Numbered from the stretch's first letter, positions 8,171 to 17,881 are shown. The stretch is DNA of 64,000 nt from Saccharicrinis sp963667815 (GCA_963667815.1 OY764021.1), one strand, 5' to 3'. Numbers and translations are program-made. The notes: a model not told the origin generated them from the sequence alone.

Positions 8171-8779
8171 TTAAGTTTTGTTCAGTCCACATGTAAAAAA
8201 GGGAATTAACATAGGAACTCGCTTTTTATAACGAAGGTACTGATCTCCAAATTTAGCAATTAGCTTCTTCTCTTCTAATTTAGTTCCAACAACTAAATAA
8301 ACTGAAATAACACAAGCAATCACAAAAACCATAAGTGTTGGTAAGGTAATAAAATAGCCCCAAACAATTAACAGAGTAGCAAAGTAAAGAGGATGCCGCA
8401 CATATTGATTAAGCCCGGTAACATTCAAACTCCCACTTTTCAAACCAACATTCTCATTATTAAAATCAATCCCTACAAACTCTTTACCACTGTAATTACG
8501 AAATGCCAGTAATCCCAAAACCATACCTACCAACATAACTCCTCCGCCCAAAACTCTCACCAATAACCCAATATTAAAGAGCTGAATTGGCGAAATACTT
8601 TGTTGAAATAAGTGAATCGGTATTAATAAAACCAGAGCTATTAGATTGTAAAAAATCCGGTAATAAGGGTAAAACGAAGGAAATTTGCTCTTAAAATATC
8701 TTTTCACTCCACTACTTGCCAACAGACTATGTAAGACAAAATACAATCCCCAAATGAGTGATAAAATGAAATATTCCAT
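8171..8779 (-). CDS. Isoprenylcysteine carboxyl methyltransferase/NnrU-like membrane methyltransferase
   Basis: 202 residues with about five membrane segments (residues 2-20, 40-60, 70-92, 125-145, 148-165). The C-terminal half has the family signature GLNQYVRHPLYFATLL (about 121-136) and the late KLEEKKLIAKFGDQYLRYKK (about 167-186), followed by VPMLIP. This is the SAM-binding half shared by ICMT, phospholipid methyltransferase and DUF1295/NnrU-type proteins. Bacterial members have varied, mostly unproven substrates (lipids or small molecules). It is a monocistronic minus-strand gene with no obvious partner. Confidence 0.75.
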   Translation of the reverse strand: MEYFILSLIWGLYFVLHSLLASSGVKRYFKSKFPSFYPYYRIFYNLIALVLLIPIHLFQQSISPIQLFNIGLLVRVLGGGVMLVGMVLGLLAFRNYSGKEFVGIDFNNENVGLKSGSLNVTGLNQYVRHPLYFATLLIVWGYFITLPTLMVFVIACVISVYLVVGTKLEEKKLIAKFGDQYLRYKKRVPMLIPFFTCGLNKT

Positions 8780-8892
8780 GAAATATTAATTTTTAACCAA
8801 AAACACTTATTACAACTCTTTTAACATAAATAAATATATTAAAATGATGATTTATGAAGTTAACTTGCGTAAAACAAACAAATAAATTTTGC

Positions 8893-9912
8893 CTATTTTT
8901 CTTCTATAGTCCCATCCGCATAGATGGCAAATCTGCCTTTGTTTTTATCCCATACTTGTTCCTTCATTGGCCAGGGCCATCCTCCAAACTGTGTTTTTTG
9001 ATAGTCAGAAATTGTATCTCTGATTTCCTGCTCTGAATTCATTACAAAAGGGCCGTACTGCACTACCTTTTCTCCTATTGATTTACCTTGCAGCAATAAA
9101 AGAAATGAATCTTCGCTACCATTTATAATAACTGTTTCTTTCTTTGAATTTAAGGTAATTTGACTATTTGTTTTTATGATTTGGTCACCTATTGATATTG
9201 TATTGCCTTTATAAAAATATAAATTTCTATTCACCAATTCTGCAGTATTTGGAATTGCCCAGGTTGATCCTGCCTCCATTTTAATAGTATAAACGGCTAC
9301 TTCGTTTTGGGGATCTGCAGCCCATGAATCTGGTGCAGGGTTGGGTGCTTTAATCTCATTTAGAGATCCTGCAACAATTGAAACTTCAGTTAACTTTCCA
9401 TTTGAATCCTCTATGTGAACAACCGGAATTTCTTCTTTCCAAATCATTTTATAATGAGGTTCAGCAAATTTACTCTTTTGGGGCAAGTTAAGCCATATCT
9501 GAAAAAGTTCAAATGGATTATCTTTATCTGAGTTAAGTAAAGGAAACATCTCTGAATGTTGAATGCCTTTACCTGCAGTCAACCATTGAACATCCCCATC
9601 TTTAAATCGTCCCGCACCACCATATGAATCACTATGATCAACTGCTCCTTTTACTGAAATTGTAATTGTTTCAAAACCTCTGTGTGGATGGTAAGGAAAG
9701 CCTGGCACCAGAGTTCCATGATACATTCTGAATCCGTTTTTAGAAATAAAATCCTGACCAATATTTCTACCTTTTAACTGCTCTGCATCCAATCCCATAT
9801 TTTCATTTCCTTTAGGATACTCATCTTTGTGATATGTACAAAATAAAAATGGGTCTTGAGCTTTCCATGGAGAACTTAGTGTTTCTATGCTTAGTATTGA
9901 AGAATTATCCAT
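8893..9912 (-). CDS. Pirin family protein (cupin, quercetinase-like)
   Basis: 339 residues, slightly longer than the usual 230-300 for bacterial pirins. The N-terminal cupin domain carries the metal ligands His75 and His77 in HPHRGFETIT, and His119 and Glu121 in GIQHSEMF. A second cupin-like pirin C-terminal domain follows (about 200-335). Pirins bind Fe/Zn; some have quercetin 2,3-dioxygenase activity, others regulate transcription or metabolism. No signal peptide, so cytoplasmic. It stands alone and the physiological substrate is unknown. Confidence 0.9.
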   Translation of the reverse strand: MDNSSILSIETLSSPWKAQDPFLFCTYHKDEYPKGNENMGLDAEQLKGRNIGQDFISKNGFRMYHGTLVPGFPYHPHRGFETITISVKGAVDHSDSYGGAGRFKDGDVQWLTAGKGIQHSEMFPLLNSDKDNPFELFQIWLNLPQKSKFAEPHYKMIWKEEIPVVHIEDSNGKLTEVSIVAGSLNEIKAPNPAPDSWAADPQNEVAVYTIKMEAGSTWAIPNTAELVNRNLYFYKGNTISIGDQIIKTNSQITLNSKKETVIINGSEDSFLLLLQGKSIGEKVVQYGPFVMNSEQEIRDTISDYQKTQFGGWPWPMKEQVWDKNKGRFAIYADGTIEEK

Positions 9913-10118
9913 AACTATAATATTCTTTTTATTTAATCATATACATTGTGTAACACACATTATTATCAGAGTAAATAAATTTCACTACTTATTCTTAATA
10001 ATATTTTACATACTATTTAAGTATATGAATTAAACACATAAAGCAGGAGGAAGTTTAAAACAATTAAAGTCTTTCAACTAGCGCTTTTGATTTAAATCAA
10101 TAAAATGAAGTAATAGTC

Positions 10119-10646
10119 TTATCCATTAATATATTTGGGAATTCCATTTCTAAAAACATATACAGAAATAGCTATCCATAATACAACAACTGAAATAAAT
10201 ATTAATATTAAACTTCCTGGTAAATGAAATAACTTAAACACAATACCTGTCCAGAAAAACAAATACCACGCAAGCTTCATCCATTCAACCAACAAATTAT
10301 TTTTCATGGTTTTAAGTCTCAATATCTGATCAAGTAAAACGATGATTAAACCTAATGATATTAATGCAAAACCAGCCATTATTGGAAGATGTAATACCTG
10401 AATCGCTACACCTGATACAATCAATATATCACCTACCCTGACAAGCTTACGATTATGGTTTTCCAATACATTAGTTGTGAATAGTAAAAATGCAAATCCC
10501 AAAAGATTTAGAACTACATACATTCCTTTAAACAGCTTATTAATTATAACAATATCATCTTTTACTATCTTGGTGTATATTCCAGTTACTACGAACACAA
10601 CCATGATTATTATTGATAAATAACCCAGTATCTTATTTAAATTCAT
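10119..10646 (-). CDS. Multi-pass membrane protein with two GldL-like LHLP motifs
   Basis: 175 residues with five to six membrane segments (about 8-25, 40-58, 72-90, 93-108, 122-140, 143-165). Two internal segments carry a similar pattern, AIQVLHLPIMAGFALISLGL and IVFKLFHLPGSLILIF, resembling the membrane helices of GldL (FKILHLPGA-like) and related Bacteroidota proteins. It lacks the long periplasmic tail of true GldL, so it is not proposed as a gliding motor. It is 52 bases downstream of the LytTR regulator on the same strand, so it may be co-transcribed with the two-component system. Confidence 0.6.
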   Translation of the reverse strand: MNLNKILGYLSIIIMVVFVVTGIYTKIVKDDIVIINKLFKGMYVVLNLLGFAFLLFTTNVLENHNRKLVRVGDILIVSGVAIQVLHLPIMAGFALISLGLIIVLLDQILRLKTMKNNLLVEWMKLAWYLFFWTGIVFKLFHLPGSLILIFISVVVLWIAISVYVFRNGIPKYING

Positions 10647-10697
10647 TTCTCGTTTCTTAATGATCTGTTTTTATTATAAGAGTAATCACAACAAACC

Positions 10698-11399
10698 TTA
10701 TTGTCTTTCAAGATGATTTAATACATGTTCTTTATAATTTCTGCCAATAGTAAACTGTCGATCATCTGTTTTAATGTATGAAGATGTGTAGTGATCTATT
10801 TGGGTGATATTAATAATAAAAGAACGATGGATACGAATAAATGTATCTACGGGCAATTCCTTTTCCATACTGGATAATGATTCGTAACAGATGATACTAT
10901 TCGTTGTTGTTTTAATTTTAATGTAATTATCTAAACCTTCAATATAAAGTATGTTATCGGAGGGAATATTATAATGCTTTTTATCTGCCTTAATATGAAT
11001 AATCTCCTTTGGCTTAGTACAATTCGTTTGTTCCAATGAAAGGAATTTATTGATGGCCTTTAAAAACCTTCCGGTTGAAATAGGCTTAACAAGGTAATCA
11101 AGGGCATTAAGATCAAAAGCATCAACAGCAAACTCCCTGTAAGCGGTTGTAAAAATAACATAGGGTTGTTGAGGTATTGCTTTTAAAAATTCAATACCCG
11201 AAATGGATGGCATATTAATATCTAAAAATAATAGATCAATACCTCCTTTGTTTAAAAGTGGCATAGCCTCAATAGGCTTTGTAAACTTTCCTAAACACTC
11301 AAACTGTTCACTGAAATTATCAAGATGCTCTTGAATAACTTTTATGGCCAAAGGTTCATCATCAATAATCAGACAGATATGTTTTGTGTTACGGGGCAT
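10698..11399 (-). CDS. LytTR-family response regulator
   Basis: 233 residues. The receiver domain (about 8-125) has acidic Asp13/Asp14 in IIDDEP, phospho-acceptor Asp60 in LLFLDINMP, and Lys105 in YLVKPIS. The C-terminal LytTR DNA-binding domain (about 135-230) has IHIKADKKHYNI and FIRIHRSFIINITQI. Its start codon shares one base with the stop of the upstream histidine kinase (TAATG), so the pair is translationally coupled. Such pairs in Bacteroidota control envelope, transporter or unknown targets; the small membrane gene just downstream is one candidate. Confidence 0.93.
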   Translation of the reverse strand: MPRNTKHICLIIDDEPLAIKVIQEHLDNFSEQFECLGKFTKPIEAMPLLNKGGIDLLFLDINMPSISGIEFLKAIPQQPYVIFTTAYREFAVDAFDLNALDYLVKPISTGRFLKAINKFLSLEQTNCTKPKEIIHIKADKKHYNIPSDNILYIEGLDNYIKIKTTTNSIICYESLSSMEKELPVDTFIRIHRSFIINITQIDHYTSSYIKTDDRQFTIGRNYKEHVLNHLERQ

Positions 11400-12502
11400 T
11401 AGCGTATAATTATTAGGTTAGCATTAAAGATGTTGTTCTCTGTTGATATTTGTAAATCATATCTTTTCTGATACAATAGTTCAAGTCTTTCGCGCACATT
11501 TTTAAGTCCTAAACCCTTGCTCTTTTTAGTTTTATTCCCTGCAACAGAAGCTTCATGTTTGTAATTCTTTACATTGAATTCTATTTTAGGTGAGGTAATG
11601 CGAAGTTGCATGGTAATAAAATCGTTATTGGTTTGTTTTAGTCCGTGCTTAAAGGCATTTTCAACAAAGGGGAATAAAACCAATGGAGCAATTTCAATCC
11701 CGGATACATCCTTAGGAAAATCGGTTTTAACATTAAAACTATCATCGTGCCTTATTTTTTCAAGTTCAATATAATTGTTGATGAATTCTATTTCTTTGCT
11801 TAACAGAACCTTCTCCGTATTACATTCGTAAAGCATATATTCCAGCAAATCCGATAAACGCACAATAACTTCTCTGGAAAGAGCAACGCTTTCATTAACC
11901 AGTGCATAAAGGTTATTCATCATATTAAAGATAAAATGCGGGTGAATTTGCTCTTTAAGTAACTGCAACTGTACTTCTTTAAATTTTAATTCCAGCTGAT
12001 TCTTTTCCTTCTCAATAATTAATTTTTCTTCTTTCGATTGATAAGATTCTTTCGTAAAATAAAATACTGAAGACAGTAATGCAATTATGTATGTCCCTGT
12101 CAATAGAATAATAACATCTTCCCGTGAAGGTAAAATGGTATTTTCAAAAGCAATATTGCTATAAAAAGTGATTAAAAAGAGTGCTATGCTAATTAGCCAT
12201 GACGATATAATAATTAAGAAAAAGATAGAATATATAAACACCCCTCTTTTGCCTTTATACAAAAGTCTTGGAATCAAAATTTTATTGGTTACCCTTGCAC
12301 TGGCAAAACTAATCAGCAAAAGCAATATGGAAACGTTAGTACGTATTTGAATGTCGTAGTGCCTGTTACTAAACACAAAGAACATAAATAAAGAGGCTAT
12401 GAACCAATAAATGATTTCCAAATAAGGAAAACTATTTTTACCGGCAGTGCTGTTTACATAAGTTTTGCGGCCGATGAACTTTATGTTATTATTGTTAGCC
12501 AT
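11399..12502 (-). CDS. LytS/YehU-type sensor histidine kinase
   Basis: Four membrane helices at the N-terminus (about 30-160 counted from this start), a coiled-coil linker (about 175-200, EEKLIIEKEKNQLELK), then the His_kinase block EQIHPHFIFNMMNNLYALV with the phospho-histidine, and an HATPase_c domain with LVLFPFVENAFKHG and KGLGLKNVRERL. No large sensor domain, so it likely senses through the membrane helices. The frame is open to an upstream ATG at 12571, which would add 23 hydrophobic residues. I prefer the ATG at 12502, since the next residues are hydrophilic and lead into helix 1; the longer start is possible. Confidence 0.88.
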   Translation of the reverse strand: MANNNNIKFIGRKTYVNSTAGKNSFPYLEIIYWFIASLFMFFVFSNRHYDIQIRTNVSILLLLISFASARVTNKILIPRLLYKGKRGVFIYSIFFLIIISSWLISIALFLITFYSNIAFENTILPSREDVIILLTGTYIIALLSSVFYFTKESYQSKEEKLIIEKEKNQLELKFKEVQLQLLKEQIHPHFIFNMMNNLYALVNESVALSREVIVRLSDLLEYMLYECNTEKVLLSKEIEFINNYIELEKIRHDDSFNVKTDFPKDVSGIEIAPLVLFPFVENAFKHGLKQTNNDFITMQLRITSPKIEFNVKNYKHEASVAGNKTKKSKGLGLKNVRERLELLYQKRYDLQISTENNIFNANLIIIR

Positions 12503-12715
12503 AGCTAACAAATATAAAACGAAAATAGATTCAAAGTTTAATAACATCAGGTTTTTACGTAAACAGCACAAAACACACCCTGAATGACATAATTGCTATT
12601 TATTATTTTAAATTTGTTGTTGAGCATGTCATTTGTGTTGTTTCCATAATAAATTTTTAAAGGTTATCATGAATATTTACTATTGTTCCATCATTAACTT
12701 ATTAAACTTAAAATC

Positions 12716-13114
12716 ATGATAATTAGATTATTTTATGAAGGTGGAACTACTTTTATGTCCCTTGTTTACCTGATGTGGATCATTGTATTTGCTCTTGCAG
12801 TGCGCTTTATTATTTTATACCTAGGCGATAAGAGCTCACAAAAACTTAAACGAACTAACGATGGCATTTTATTCTTCGGCAGTTTAGCATTTTTAATAGG
12901 CATAACAGGACAAATGATTGGACTAATTGCAGCTTTTGACGCTGTTCAATGCATTGGAGCTGCTGGCATTAAACCAGACATGCTGGCGGGAGGACTCAAA
13001 GTCACTTTTATCGTTCCTATTTTTGGCTTGATGCTTCTTATACTTTCATCCATAATATGGTTCGTATTCAGAAATCTGAAAAAATACCCCGCACAAAACG
13101 GAACTATAATTTAG
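12716..13114 (+). CDS. MotA/TolQ/ExbB-like membrane channel protein, short
   Basis: 132 residues with three membrane segments (about 16-36, 50-75, 98-122). The stretch IGLIAAFDAVQCIGAAGIKP, then GGLKVTFIVPIFGLMLLILS, follows the MotA/TolQ/ExbB proton-channel pattern (GxxxAF..., ...GL...PxxGL), but the protein is much shorter than ExbB and has no ExbD partner beside it. The family of short stand-alone relatives is common in Bacteroidota and its function is unproven. It is divergent from the LytS kinase gene, sharing a 145-210 base promoter region. Confidence 0.65.
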   Translation: MIIRLFYEGGTTFMSLVYLMWIIVFALAVRFIILYLGDKSSQKLKRTNDGILFFGSLAFLIGITGQMIGLIAAFDAVQCIGAAGIKPDMLAGGLKVTFIVPIFGLMLLILSSIIWFVFRNLKKYPAQNGTII

Positions 13115-13154
13115 TAAGCATCAATTACCGGATATAATAATTCGGTTGACATCA

Positions 13155-13415
13155 CATCTGTCCTAACCAAAAAAGTGATTCTCACGAGCATAGGCCCTAA
13201 GTTTGCCTCAGCCAGTGAACCAAAGAACAAGGTTAATTTGACGCTTAAAAATCGTTTTTGTTTGAACGCAGTGAGTTTAAACGATTTTAGTAAAATAGCC
13301 GTAGTTTTTTAAGAGATGTGGGTGCAGCCTTGATTTTCTTTGCTTTTTCTTGTATAAAGACAAGAATTGAAGTCGGGTCTGGGTGAAACGCCAGTTAATA
13401 TATAATATTTGGGAC
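13155..13415 (+). repeat. Dispersed 261-bp repeat, copy A
   Basis: Runs from CATCTGTCC to ATATTTGGGAC and is clearly alignable with copy B at 43561-43826 over its whole length, including the shared end GGGTGAAACGCCAGTTAATA. It contains AAAATCG/CGATTT-type short inverted words and no supported ORF. Function unknown; such families are common between genes in this phylum. Confidence 0.8.
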
Positions 13416-13559
13416 AGCTCTGAATTTACATTTATTCTCCTTAACCGTTTTAACGAAGGATAGTCTATATATGCGGATCAATGGTTGAAAAGTTGTTTTA
13501 CAGCTTCGCATACATTATAGACCTCGTCTGGTGAGTATAAAAACAAAGTTTTTGGGTCG

Positions 13560-13710
13560 AAAAATCGCGTATTGTTTGAACACCTGACGCAGGAAGGTGT
13601 CAGTTTTTAGCAATTTAGACCAGAAAACCGTAGTTTTTATAACGAAGCAGGCGCAGTCTTGATTTTCTTGGCTTACTTTCCTTTATCAAGAAAAGGAAAG
13701 TAAGCCAAGG
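13560..13710 (+). repeat. Diverged third copy of the dispersed repeat, with long hairpin
   Basis: Aligns loosely with the middle of copies A and B (AAAATCG...GTTTGAAC...CCGTAG...GCGCAGTCTTGATTTTC). It ends in a perfect 15-bp hairpin (13670-13684 with 13692-13706, arm GGCTTACTTTCCTTT). The rest of 13115-13933 holds no gene I can support. Confidence 0.55.
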
Positions 13711-13933
13711 TTTTAGGGATGAAATCCCTAAGGGTATTGAGTCTTTACGACAGAGTATTCAACTCTTGATTGGAATTATATATTTATTATAAAACCCTTC
13801 CTTCGTTATAACGGCACAAAAATCTTATTGTCTTTACCCAATATTATGCTACGAGCCATGAGAAGTGTTTCACACAGGAGCATGATTAACTTTGGCGAAT
13901 TCCGTATGACAATCAAAACCAAAATATAAACAT

Positions 13934-15820
13934 ATGAAACTCAAACTCACCATATTTGTAATTTTATCTTCAATATTCTTATCGTACAACAAAACATATT
14001 CACTAAATACAAATCCCATAAAAACAGATTTGTCTGCGTGGATTGATTCATCCTTAGCAAAAGGTCTTGATAACTACAATATTCCTGGTGCTACCATTAT
14101 TGTAATGCAAGGCGATTCTGTACTTCATATTAATGGCTATGGCATGGCTAATATTGAATCCGGTACGCCGGTGAATGCCAACACTTCTGTATTTGGACTA
14201 GCTTCTATTTCAAAAACATTTGTTGGTACTGCTATTATGCAATTATACGAAAAGGGTAAAATAGATCTTGATAAAGACGTAAATAATTATCTATCAGGAT
14301 TTAACTTGCCATATAAATTCAACGATTCCATTACTATTAGAAATCTATTAACACATACAGCAGGTTTTGACTATAACGTCATTGGTATGTCAGTTCGGAG
14401 CAAATGCGAAATCATTCCTCTGGCCCATTATTTAAAAACTCAATTGCCACCACAAATAAGACCTTCAGGTAAGGTGATCATGTATTCCAATCAGGGGTAT
14501 GCTTTACTGGGGCTCATCGTTGAAGAAGTATCCGGCTTACCCTTTGATAAATATGTAAGAAAACATATTTTGAATCCGTTGGAAATGAATTCCAGTGCTT
14601 ATAAACGAGAAGCAGAGTTCAACTTAAACTACGCCGTAAGTTATATGCAAAAAGGCGAACAATTCACCCCGTTCATACCTGATTTTATACTTGGTTACCC
14701 GGCAGGTGGTTTAGGTTCAACAGCATCAGACATGGGAAATTTTATATCTATGTTTTTAAATAATGGTAGTTTTAAAGGAAGGCAAATTTTAGACTCTACA
14801 TCTGTGGCTAAAATGCTTTACACGCCATTTAAACAGTATAAAAAGGCTGAATATGGATGGTTGCTTGGCTTGTACGAATTTAAATCTCACAAAACTAAAT
14901 ATTACGGGCATGATGGCTCCTGGCAAGGGTTTAATAGTAGATTAGCATTATTTCCTGAAAAAAACATTGGTTTTTTTATTGATATCAATTCTTTGAATGC
15001 CAATGGTAATAGCCAGGCGTTTATTAATGAATATACTGATAAACTTGTTGCACGTATGATGCCCCGGAATATTATTGAAAAACAAAAGGCAGAAGTTACA
15101 CCTAAGCTGGGTTCTGTTGATGAACCATTGGGGCAATTTGCAGGTAAGTACAGGTTAATCAATTATGCTCATAAAACCATAGGTAAATTGGGTACTTTAA
15201 TTGGGCTAATTCCTGAAATAACAATTGTTTTGCAGGATGATAGCACACTTAAAGTTACAGATTGGAACCTGGAAATGAAGCCTGTATCCGATTTAACCTT
15301 CCATACAAAATATGGTCACTTTGCTTTTGACAGAGATACAAAAGGAGATATTTATTATTTTTTTACTCAAATCTATACTTACCACAAGTTAAAATGGTAC
15401 GAAACTGTCACATTTCAGATGTATTGGATGGGGAGTATTATCCTTATATTATTGATTTATATTATTGCAAGTGCTGTTCGTAAACTAGTTGCGCGCAACA
15501 AAAAAAGTTATCTTATTAAAAAGCTTAACTTTTTGCTGGCCTTATTTATTGTACTTTTTATGGCACTACTCGCCTATACTTTAACAAAAACTGAGCTTAA
15601 TGATTTTTTCATCGGAGTCCCCTTACTCCTTAAAGTTACTTTAGTAATGCCCTTTATCATTATTCCCATGGAGTTTGGTAGCATATATTTTCTGATAAAA
15701 GCCATTCGATTTAAAGAACTAAGAGCTTTTGATTTAATCTATCAATCCCTTTTGAGTATAGCAGTTTTGTTTATTATTCCCTGGTTAATGTATTATAACT
15801 TAATTGGATTTAATTATTAA
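13934..15820 (+). CDS. Secreted serine hydrolase, class C beta-lactamase/PBP-like, with membrane tail
   Basis: 628 residues. Signal peptide (1-23), then a beta-lactamase-fold domain (about 30-370) with SxxK Ser91-Ile-Ser-Lys94, YSN Tyr184-Ser-Asn186, and the third motif HDGSWQGF (about residue 325). A beta-sheet linker follows (about 385-480), then four membrane segments at the C-terminus (about 498-515, 533-550, 565-585, 602-622). This is the layout of EstB/PBP4*-like peptidases and esterases anchored by a membrane tail. Substrate is unknown: D-amino peptides, esters or beta-lactams are all possible. Single gene, terminator right after the stop. Confidence 0.85.
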   Translation: MKLKLTIFVILSSIFLSYNKTYSLNTNPIKTDLSAWIDSSLAKGLDNYNIPGATIIVMQGDSVLHINGYGMANIESGTPVNANTSVFGLASISKTFVGTAIMQLYEKGKIDLDKDVNNYLSGFNLPYKFNDSITIRNLLTHTAGFDYNVIGMSVRSKCEIIPLAHYLKTQLPPQIRPSGKVIMYSNQGYALLGLIVEEVSGLPFDKYVRKHILNPLEMNSSAYKREAEFNLNYAVSYMQKGEQFTPFIPDFILGYPAGGLGSTASDMGNFISMFLNNGSFKGRQILDSTSVAKMLYTPFKQYKKAEYGWLLGLYEFKSHKTKYYGHDGSWQGFNSRLALFPEKNIGFFIDINSLNANGNSQAFINEYTDKLVARMMPRNIIEKQKAEVTPKLGSVDEPLGQFAGKYRLINYAHKTIGKLGTLIGLIPEITIVLQDDSTLKVTDWNLEMKPVSDLTFHTKYGHFAFDRDTKGDIYYFFTQIYTYHKLKWYETVTFQMYWMGSIILILLIYIIASAVRKLVARNKKSYLIKKLNFLLALFIVLFMALLAYTLTKTELNDFFIGVPLLLKVTLVMPFIIIPMEFGSIYFLIKAIRFKELRAFDLIYQSLLSIAVLFIIPWLMYYNLIGFNY

Positions 15821-15826
15821 GATGTA

Positions 15827-15851
15827 AGCCCTGCGCAAAAAAGGCAGGGCT
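15827..15851 (+). terminator. Terminator of the serine hydrolase gene
   Basis: Arms AGCCCTGC (15827-15834) and GCAGGGCT (15844-15851), 7 bases after the stop codon. The T-rich tract (CTTTTTT) comes about 10 bases later, so it is a slightly imperfect intrinsic terminator. Confidence 0.65.
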
Positions 15852-15964
15852 ATAGTTATGCTTTTTTGCCACAGCTTATATAAAAACAGTTTACAATATT
15901 TTTGAATACAATATTACACGAGTAATTTATTGTTATATATTTCACTGATTACCATATTTAGAGT

Positions 15965-16020
15965 GGCTAACCCGCCACTACGAGCCAGCCCAGCCATGCT
16001 TTATTTCCAGCGTGTTGGCA
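15965..16020 (-). repeat. attC-like site 8, truncated end of the array
   Basis: Cores GGCTAAC (15965) and GTTGGCA (16014), only 56 bp. The right part, from CGAGCC through CAGCGTGTT, matches attC site 1 (31040-31070), but the left pairing arm is missing. It looks like a deletion-truncated member closing the array. Confidence 0.55.
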
Positions 16021-16025
16021 TTAGT

Positions 16026-17114
16026 TTAGAATGTGGTTAATGCTTTTGAATTTCGACCTAATATTACATATTGAAAGAAATCAACTGTTGGATACTCTGA
16101 ATTAAGAGGAAGAACGTCTTGTCCTAAAAAATTCACTTTTATACCCACAAGGTTATTAAAAGTCATATAGGGTGAACCATTACCATCTAGTTTAAAAAGA
16201 GTCGTTGAGTTGGGCTCGCTCACTTCTTCTAAATCCTTTATTCCCTTCACTAGTGTAATAGGGCCATTATCATTTAGAATTTCCAACACCTCATTATCAG
16301 GCGATGGATATTGTTCGTTTTTCGGAAAATAAACTTTACTGTCTAAATGATACACTACTATGCTTTTAACATTATTCACTCTAAGATTTTCGGATGATAC
16401 CAGTCGCGATGCAAATGGCTCTACTGTATTTTTTCCAACAGGCTTTTGCATCACGTGAAAATAACCAAACAAGCCATAGAATTTTTCATCTTGCAGGGAG
16501 TTTTGTTTTATGTACTGATTTAAATTTCGAACCATTGCTGAATCTCTTGAGATATTGCTTTGGTTATCATCATATTTTTTATCAATTCCTACTACTCTAA
16601 TTTTTAGCGAGTCAGGAAGTGTAATGTTAAATTTTCTAATTTCTTTCCATTTTTGAAAGTACTCTATACTTGCCTGTTGAGGGATTTTATCTTTCATTTG
16701 ATTTACAGCATCTCTCAAAATATCTTCATTCTCAGTTGAGTCATGAATATAGGTATTCAATTTATTGCCTAAAGAAGAATCCATTTCAGCGATATAATAA
16801 CGTAACCCTACTTTACTGTGCAGATGTTTCAATAAAGCCAAATCAATTTTTTGAACATCTGCAAAACCGTGATTCTCACCGAGCAGGAAAACCTCCGAAT
16901 TGTAAAATTCTTCATCAAAGATATCTTTAAAGAATTTCTCATTTATTTCCTCATTAGATGAAGATGAACTGTTGGACGTGAGATATTTGGTGTTATTTTG
17001 ATCTACGCTCCCTAAATATATAGAATTGCTTACCCAAATGTACCCACCGAATATGAGAGGCATTCCCACAATAGCTAAAAGTATGATTCCAAATATTCTA
17101 ATTATTTTCTTCAT
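16026..17114 (-). CDS. Cassette 8: exported erythromycin-esterase/ChaN-like hydrolase
   Basis: 362 residues. N-terminal hydrophobic signal or anchor (about 5-30), Ser-rich linker, then from about 72 VFLLGENHGFADVQKIDLAL with a following RYYIAEMDSSLGNKL. The LGExHG...E pattern is shared by erythromycin esterases and ChaN/TIKI-type proteins, which form one fold. A later KIRVVGIDKKYDD and GLFGYFHVMQK fit the second half. Function is not settled; a membrane-attached hydrolase is likely. Its start is 18 bases from the attC-7 boundary and its stop 5 bases from attC-8, the tight fit expected of a cassette gene. Confidence 0.6.
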   Translation of the reverse strand: MKKIIRIFGIILLAIVGMPLIFGGYIWVSNSIYLGSVDQNNTKYLTSNSSSSSNEEINEKFFKDIFDEEFYNSEVFLLGENHGFADVQKIDLALLKHLHSKVGLRYYIAEMDSSLGNKLNTYIHDSTENEDILRDAVNQMKDKIPQQASIEYFQKWKEIRKFNITLPDSLKIRVVGIDKKYDDNQSNISRDSAMVRNLNQYIKQNSLQDEKFYGLFGYFHVMQKPVGKNTVEPFASRLVSSENLRVNNVKSIVVYHLDSKVYFPKNEQYPSPDNEVLEILNDNGPITLVKGIKDLEEVSEPNSTTLFKLDGNGSPYMTFNNLVGIKVNFLGQDVLPLNSEYPTVDFFQYVILGRNSKALTTF

Positions 17115-17131
17115 AGGTTACTTAAAATTAA

Positions 17132-17263
17132 TGCCAACGGATTGGCTATATGCGGAGGCCGGGATTTCGAAGCTCCAACTTATCAAACTGTTACAATTTT
17201 TATTAAATGTACAAAAGTTTAAAATACTTACATCCCCCGGCTTACGTATATTTCGTGTTAGCG
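17132..17263 (-). repeat. attC-like site 7 (132 bp)
   Basis: Outer cores TGCCAAC (17132) and GTTAGCG (17257). Pairing arms include TATATGCG...GGCCGGG and its partner CCCGGCTTACGTATA. The middle is alignable with attC site 4 (shared TTTCGAAGCTCCAACTT and CATCCCCCGGCTTACGTATA), showing the two belong to one family. Confidence 0.75.
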
Positions 17264-17338
17264 GTTTGTGCTTTTTTCTATAATTCTGTGTTTCCCGAAA
17301 AAGATTAAACCTTTACAATCAATAGATTTATTATCAAA

Positions 17339-17689
17339 CTAATTATCCTCACAACAATAAACTGTCTCAATAAACTCTACTTCATTATTAAAGGTCTCCA
17401 ATTGATCAGGTCCGCTATAGTTTTTTACTATATCACCGTTGATATTTAAAAGTGAAACGGTAAAATACATGTCACATAGTGCACCAACATAAGATGAATA
17501 ATAAACTGTATCATTATCGTATAAAGCTTTGTTAATCCTCAATTTGCAAACTGTGTTTTCATCACAAGGTGTTTTTAGGTTTATAAACCACTCTTTATCA
17601 TTCAAATTTTCATATTTGTCTGTAGATGTATCTTTTTCACATGAAACAAAAATCAGTACAAATAAATAAGCAAATAAATACCTTCTCAT
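17339..17689 (-). CDS. Cassette 7: small lipoprotein of unknown function
   Basis: 116 residues. Lipoprotein signal peptide with lipobox FVSC (Cys17), then a mainly beta mature part rich in Tyr/Asp/Asn with six cysteines (for example PCDENTVCKL and ETVYCCEDN), likely disulfide-bonded. I do not recognise the family. A short 3' region of 75 bases separates the stop from attC-7, and the upstream attC-6 boundary is 193 bases before the start, so its promoter could lie inside the cassette. Confidence 0.65.
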   Translation of the reverse strand: MRRYLFAYLFVLIFVSCEKDTSTDKYENLNDKEWFINLKTPCDENTVCKLRINKALYDNDTVYYSSYVGALCDMYFTVSLLNINGDIVKNYSGPDQLETFNNEVEFIETVYCCEDN

Positions 17690-17881
17690 TTTTATTTATT
17701 TTATTTTTTAGAAACTTTTATCTATGATGTGAATTTCATTGTTTAGGTTGCTTATATCAAGGAATAAACTTTCAAGAATCAACTCTACTTCTATCAATTC
17801 AATAAATCCGTTAAGAATAGTCTCTAGGTAAATAGGGTATTATTAACCACTACTTTTCATTGAATCCCCTTGCAATATTAC

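Noticed and set aside
10119..10646. GldL gliding motor protein
   Set aside because: Lacks the long C-terminal domain and the gldK/M/N neighbours; only the LHLP-type membrane motifs are similar.
13560..13710. Small RNA gene
   Set aside because: The 15-bp hairpin is part of a dispersed-repeat copy; no promoter or terminator is seen.
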